This document shows, in pieces, positions 6,938-9,513 of a DNA stretch of 9,513 nucleotides. Each line of letters begins with the position of its first letter. Position 1 is the stretch's first letter. Source of the stretch: Bacteroidota bacterium (lineage in GTDB: Bacteria > Bacteroidota > Bacteroidia > Chitinophagales > Chitinophagaceae); the NCBI GenBank assembly GCA_023409675.1, contig JAEYRC010000002.1, forward strand, positions 1 to 9,513, given 5' to 3'. The translations under genes were made by a program, and so were the position numbers. The notes below the pieces were generated by a model. That model worked only from the letters and a program-made list of their open reading frames with translations. It did no database searches and was not told the DNA's origin.

Positions 6938-7186
6938 TCAGAGTTCAACAGCGGAGACCTGGAAGGCGGGGGTATTTTTTAACGACATATGGGTGTCCTG
7001 TTCTTTTACACCCGCGCACTGCAGCATAAAAAGTAATCCGCAGGAAAGCAAAAACATGGTTGGCGCCCCGCGCTTTTTGAAATACCGCTGATTCGACTTT
7101 TTAACGGTGTGTTTCTTAATAACGGCCTTTTGCTGGTTCTGGTAAACATTCGTCATAAACAACAATTTAGTTTTCGGGAACGGCAT
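6938..7186 (-). CDS. Possible small exported or lipoprotein-like protein, function unknown
   Basis: Not recognised. The ORF encodes up to 82 residues. Alternative in-frame starts lie at 7156 (72 residues) and 7057 (39 residues). After a long basic N-terminal region (about residues 12-40, ending FKKRGAPT) comes a hydrophobic stretch of about 12 residues, MFLLSCGLLFML, then QCAGVKEQ and a short polar tail. Either LLSC or MLQC could be a lipobox. LLSC fits the consensus better but leaves a very short hydrophobic core. Codon choice in the second half looks like that of neighbouring genes. Against it: no good ribosome-binding site, no recognised homolog, an unusually long n-region and a very short mature part. 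It may be a remnant of a larger lipoprotein gene or not a gene. Copies of TTTTCGGGAA lie near both ends. Confidence 0.35.
   Translation of the reverse strand: MPFPKTKLLFMTNVYQNQQKAVIKKHTVKKSNQRYFKKRGAPTMFLLSCGLLFMLQCAGVKEQDTHMSLKNTPAFQVSAVEL
7171..7180 (+). repeat. TTTTCGGGAA repeat, copy 3
   Basis: Exact copy, located between the alternative starts (7186 and 7156) of the small minus-strand ORF. If translation begins at 7156, this copy is 14 bases upstream of the start. Confidence 0.6.
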
Positions 7187-7200
7187 CAGTTTGAACTGAT
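7185..7200. promoter_or_regulatory. Perfect 7-bp palindrome, operator-like
   Basis: ATCAGTT and AACTGAT are exact inverted arms separated by TG. A two-base spacer is too small for an RNA loop without opening pairs, so a dimeric regulator site is more natural than a hairpin. It covers the upstream start of the small minus-strand ORF. No cognate regulator is visible. Confidence 0.4.
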
Positions 7201-7601
7201 TTCCAGCAATAATTCAAATCCCGTACCACAGGCACCACAATCGTCATACCGTATTGGGAAAACCTGCCGCTATGAAAAATCATCAGTACTGGCCATATTT
7301 CTGCCCGATCACCATATTTAATTTTTGTTTTTTTTGCAATTTGGGAATGGGGAAGTTTGTTTTTTTTATTCCAAAGAAGGGAACGGAATTTTCATTTTCG
7401 GGAATAAAATGCAGCAAATCCATATACTTAATCCGGGTTTTGAACGTTCAGCGGCTTGTCCTATAGGATTCGAAACATACTATATCCTAAAGTTGACAGA
7501 GGGATTTGGGGATTAAGCGGGCTTCATCCCGGATTTCAGATGGGATAAAGTAATTTGCGTTCATTACCAACAGGCATCCGAGGCACACTGCCAATCATAC
7601 C
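7187..7601. other. AT-rich intergenic region upstream of rluF, no supported gene
   Basis: About 415 bases that should contain the rluF promoter on the plus strand. There are long T tracts at 7318-7332 and 7359-7368, TTTTCGGGAA copy 4, and a loose TAGGAT/ATCCTA stem (7464-7469 with 7484-7489). TAATTTG near 7551-7557 partly resembles a Bacteroidota -7 box, about 45 bases before the ATG. The short plus-strand reading frames here show no family features. Confidence 0.6.
7395..7404 (+). repeat. TTTTCGGGAA repeat, copy 4
   Basis: Fourth exact copy, about 200 bases upstream of rluF. The flanks (TTCA before, TAAAATGCAGC after) are less like those of the other copies. Confidence 0.55.
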
Positions 7602-8336
7602 ATGAGCAGAAGTTTAAATAAATATATCAGCGATACCGGTTTTTGCTCCCGCCGCGAAGCCGATCAGTATATTGAACAGGGCAGAGTGACCATCAACGGG
7701 TCAATTGCAGGAAAAGGCAACCGGGTGGAAGACAATGATGTCGTCAGAATCGATGACGAACCCCTGCGAACCAGAAAATCCACGGTATATATTATATTGA
7801 ATAAACCCAAAGGAATTACCTGTACTACCGATCAGCGCGATCCCACCAATATTGCTGATTTCATGCGGTATAAATCGAGGATTTTTCCGGTAGGCCGACT
7901 GGATAAACGTTCAGAAGGATTGATTTTTTTAACCAATGATGGCGATATCGTTAATAAGATATTGCGGGCGGGGAATGCGCATGAAAAGGAATACATTGTT
8001 CAGGTTGATAAACCCCTGAATGCTGAGGTTATAAAGAAATTGCGTTCGGGGGTTCGGATTTTGGGTACCACCACATTGCCCTGTTTCGTGAAGCAGGAAG
8101 GGCCATCACGGTTCAGGATAATACTTGTACAGGGGCTTAACCGGCAAATCAGGCGAATGTGTGAAGTGCTCGGCTATAAAGTTGTTGCCCTTAAACGTAT
8201 CCGGATCATGTCGATCACTCTGGGGAATCTCGCGCCCGGCAAATGGCGTTATTTCAGTACAGCGGAGATCAGCGCACTGCAGGAAATGCTGAAGGATTCT
8301 TCCAAAACCGGTGATACCGGTGGAATGGATGAATAA
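7602..8336 (+). CDS. rluF: RluF-type 23S rRNA pseudouridine synthase (RsuA/RluB/E/F family)
   Basis: 244-residue RNA-modifying enzyme converting uridine to pseudouridine. RluF of E. coli acts on 23S rRNA position 2604. An N-terminal S4 RNA-binding domain (about residues 4-50) begins SLNKYISDTGFCSRREADQY, very close to E. coli RluF as I remember it. The catalytic domain covers about 62-230, with IILNKPKGI (64-72), the catalytic-Asp motif GRLDKRSEGL (98-107, Asp101), HEKEYIVQVDKP, and LVQGLNRQIRRMCEVLGY, with KRIRIM just after it. RAGNAHEKEY and the close match over the whole length favour RluF over RluB/RluE/RsuA. The long basic C-terminal tail of the E. coli protein is absent. The start at 7602 gives a full S4 domain. 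Only a weak GAGG lies about 19 bases upstream. Bacteroidota genomes often have several paralogs, so the exact target position is inferred. Confidence 0.92.
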   Translation: MSRSLNKYISDTGFCSRREADQYIEQGRVTINGSIAGKGNRVEDNDVVRIDDEPLRTRKSTVYIILNKPKGITCTTDQRDPTNIADFMRYKSRIFPVGRLDKRSEGLIFLTNDGDIVNKILRAGNAHEKEYIVQVDKPLNAEVIKKLRSGVRILGTTTLPCFVKQEGPSRFRIILVQGLNRQIRRMCEVLGYKVVALKRIRIMSITLGNLAPGKWRYFSTAEISALQEMLKDSSKTGDTGGMDE

Positions 8337-8360
8337 AATTTGCCTTAAGTAAAGGGGGTG

Positions 8361-8404
8361 ATCCGTACCTGTTAATTATTTATCGGCTGTTGGTAGGATT
8401 TTTT
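8361..8404 (+). terminator. Possible intrinsic terminator of rluF
   Basis: ATCCGTACC (8361-8369) pairs with GGTAGGAT (8392-8399) as an 8-bp stem with one bulged G, followed by a T run ending at 8404. The loop is long (22 bases) and the stem has only moderate GC, so it is a weaker-than-usual terminator. It lies 24 bases after the rluF stop and ends 15 bases before the glgX ATG, so glgX either needs its own start of transcription or relies on readthrough. Confidence 0.4.
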
Positions 8405-8419
8405 CATATAATACAACCT

Positions 8420-9513
8420 ATGGATCAGATTGTATATCCGGGAAAACCTTATCCTCTTGGCGCTACATGGGATGGACAGGGCGTTAATTTTGCTGTTTTT
8501 GCTGAAAATGCCAAAGCTGTTGAGCTCTGTCTTTTCGATTCCAATGGCACTAATGAAGTGCGGGTTAAACTTAAAGACCGCGACCTTAACGTCTGGTATG
8601 GTTATCTTCCTCAAATTAAACCCGGTCAGTTATACGGCTACCGGATTCATGGTCCTTTTGACCCGGCAAACGGCGATCGTTTCAATCCAAACAAATTGCT
8701 GATCGACCCTTATGCTAAGGCAATATCGGGAACCATCCAATGGCATGATTCACTATTTGGATATGAGATCGGTCATCCGGATACTGATTTGAGTTATAGT
8801 GAAGTTGACAGCGCTCCCTTTATTCCTAAGTCCATTGTTATAGATCCGGCATTCGACTGGGAAGGGGATACCCAGCTAAAAATTCCATACAATAAGGATA
8901 TCATCTATGAAGCCCATGTAAAGGGATTCACCATGCGCAATCCGGCCATACCTCCCGAGATCCGGGGAACCTATTCGGGCATGAGTCATCCGGTAACGAT
9001 TAACTACCTCAAAGAGCTGGGTATTACCGCTATTGAATTCATGCCGGTACATCATTTTGTTGCCGATCGTCACTTGAAGGAACGCGGACTGACCAATTAT
9101 TGGGGATACAATTCAATTGGGTTTTTCGCGCCTGATGCCCGCTATGCCGCGCATGGTGTGATGGGAGAACAGGTCAATGAGTTCAAGCAGATGGTGAAGG
9201 ATTTACACCGTGCAGGTATTGAAGTTATTCTCGATGTAGTATATAACCATACCGGTGAGGGCAGCGAACTCGGACCAACCCTTTCTTTCCGGGGTATCGA
9301 TAATAAGGGCTATTACCGCTTGGTGGGCAACCAACGCTATTATAACGACTACACCGGTACCGGTAATACCCTGAATGTGATGCAGCCCAATGTGCTTCGA
9401 CTGATCATGGACAGCCTCCGGTATTGGATAACCGAAATGCATGTTGATGGCTTCCGGTTCGACCTGGCATCAACACTCGCCCGCGAACTTCATGATGTTG
9501 ACAAGCTGGGCGC
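8420..9513 (+). CDS. glgX: Glycogen debranching enzyme GlgX / isoamylase-type, 3' truncated
   Basis: Hydrolyses alpha-1,6 branch linkages in glycogen or its limit dextrins. The reading frame is open from the ATG at 8420 to the window end (364 complete codons of an expected 650-710). It begins with the family hallmark VYPGKPYPLGATWDG, then an N-terminal CBM48 domain (about residues 10-100, including GYRIHGPFDP). The GH13 catalytic barrel follows, with YEAHVKGFT (about 164-172), TNYWGYN, conserved region I DVVYNHT (272-278) and region II DGFRFDLAS (344-352), whose Asp348 is the catalytic nucleophile. The acid/base Glu and the transition-state Asp lie beyond the window. No Shine-Dalgarno is visible before the ATG; the leader is AT-rich, as is common in Bacteroidota. 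GlgX, TreX and isoamylase are hard to separate from the N-terminal half alone. Neighbours beyond the window (for example treY/treZ) would settle glycogen versus trehalose context. Confidence 0.93.
   Translation, partial: MDQIVYPGKPYPLGATWDGQGVNFAVFAENAKAVELCLFDSNGTNEVRVKLKDRDLNVWYGYLPQIKPGQLYGYRIHGPFDPANGDRFNPNKLLIDPYAKAISGTIQWHDSLFGYEIGHPDTDLSYSEVDSAPFIPKSIVIDPAFDWEGDTQLKIPYNKDIIYEAHVKGFTMRNPAIPPEIRGTYSGMSHPVTINYLKELGITAIEFMPVHHFVADRHLKERGLTNYWGYNSIGFFAPDARYAAHGVMGEQVNEFKQMVKDLHRAGIEVILDVVYNHTGEGSELGPTLSFRGIDNKGYYRLVGNQRYYNDYTGTGNTLNVMQPNVLRLIMDSLRYWITEMHVDGFRFDLASTLARELHDVDKLG

Noticed and set aside
6922..7180. 259-bp mobile element bounded by the 10-mer copies
   Set aside because: No terminal inverted repeats were found inside the bounding copies, and two further copies lie outside at unrelated spacings, so an insertion with target duplication is not the simplest reading.
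7493..7498. TTGACA, a perfect sigma70-type -35 element, upstream of rluF
   Set aside because: Bacteroidota primary promoters use a different consensus (TTTG/TAnnTTTG), and no matching -10 element lies at the proper distance. A single hexamer is expected by chance.
7254..7516. Plus-strand short ORFs (7254-7466 and 7325-7516) between the small ORF and rluF
   Set aside because: They arise from T-rich tracts that read as Phe/Leu runs. They overlap in different frames, with no family motif and no start signal.

Overview
The window looks like chromosomal DNA from a Bacteroidota bacterium, probably in or near the Chitinophagaceae. This is an inference from protein character, the scarcity of good Shine-Dalgarno sequences, AT-rich intergenic DNA and moderate GC in genes. 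It was not tested by any search. Five of the seven main blocks are familiar housekeeping or accessory metabolism. I see no CRISPR array, integrase, transposase, phage gene or tRNA/rRNA.

Layout. Positions 1-726 (+) hold the 3' part of a short-chain dehydrogenase/reductase (SDR), missing about its first 15 residues. Three bases later, convergent to it, ends a seven-gene operon on the minus strand (6492 down to 730). It is a complete Mrp/Mnh multisubunit Na+/H+ antiporter in the classic order A-B-C-D-E-F-G, with every junction overlapping by 4-11 bases or separated by 1-2 bases. MnhA (NuoL-like with MrpA-specific C-terminal domains) and MnhD (NuoN/M-like) carry the proton-path Glu and Lys residues. 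MnhC is NuoK-like. MnhB, E, F and G are the small Mrp-specific subunits. The complex would use the proton motive force to expel Na+ and support pH and salt homeostasis.

Positions 6493-7601 are about 1.1 kb with no convincing conserved gene. The region contains a structured leader just ahead of mnhA (two hairpins, the inner one followed by six U), four exact same-orientation copies of a 10-mer (TTTTCGGGAA), several short palindromes, a longer stem with a competing partner, and one possible small exported or lipoprotein-like ORF (6938-7186, minus). This is the least explained part of the window.

Positions 7602-8336 (+) encode an RluF-type 23S rRNA pseudouridine synthase. It is followed by a terminator-like hairpin. 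At 8420 (+) begins a glycogen debranching enzyme (GlgX/isoamylase type, GH13 with N-terminal CBM48) that stays open to the window end.

The blocks (sugar oxidoreductase, cation antiporter, rRNA modification, glycogen breakdown) do not form one pathway. I see no clear new multi-gene system. The points most worth a second look are the SDR's Lys-to-Asn change in its catalytic motif, the repeated 10-mer with the mnhA leader structures, and the small ORF between two copies of that repeat.
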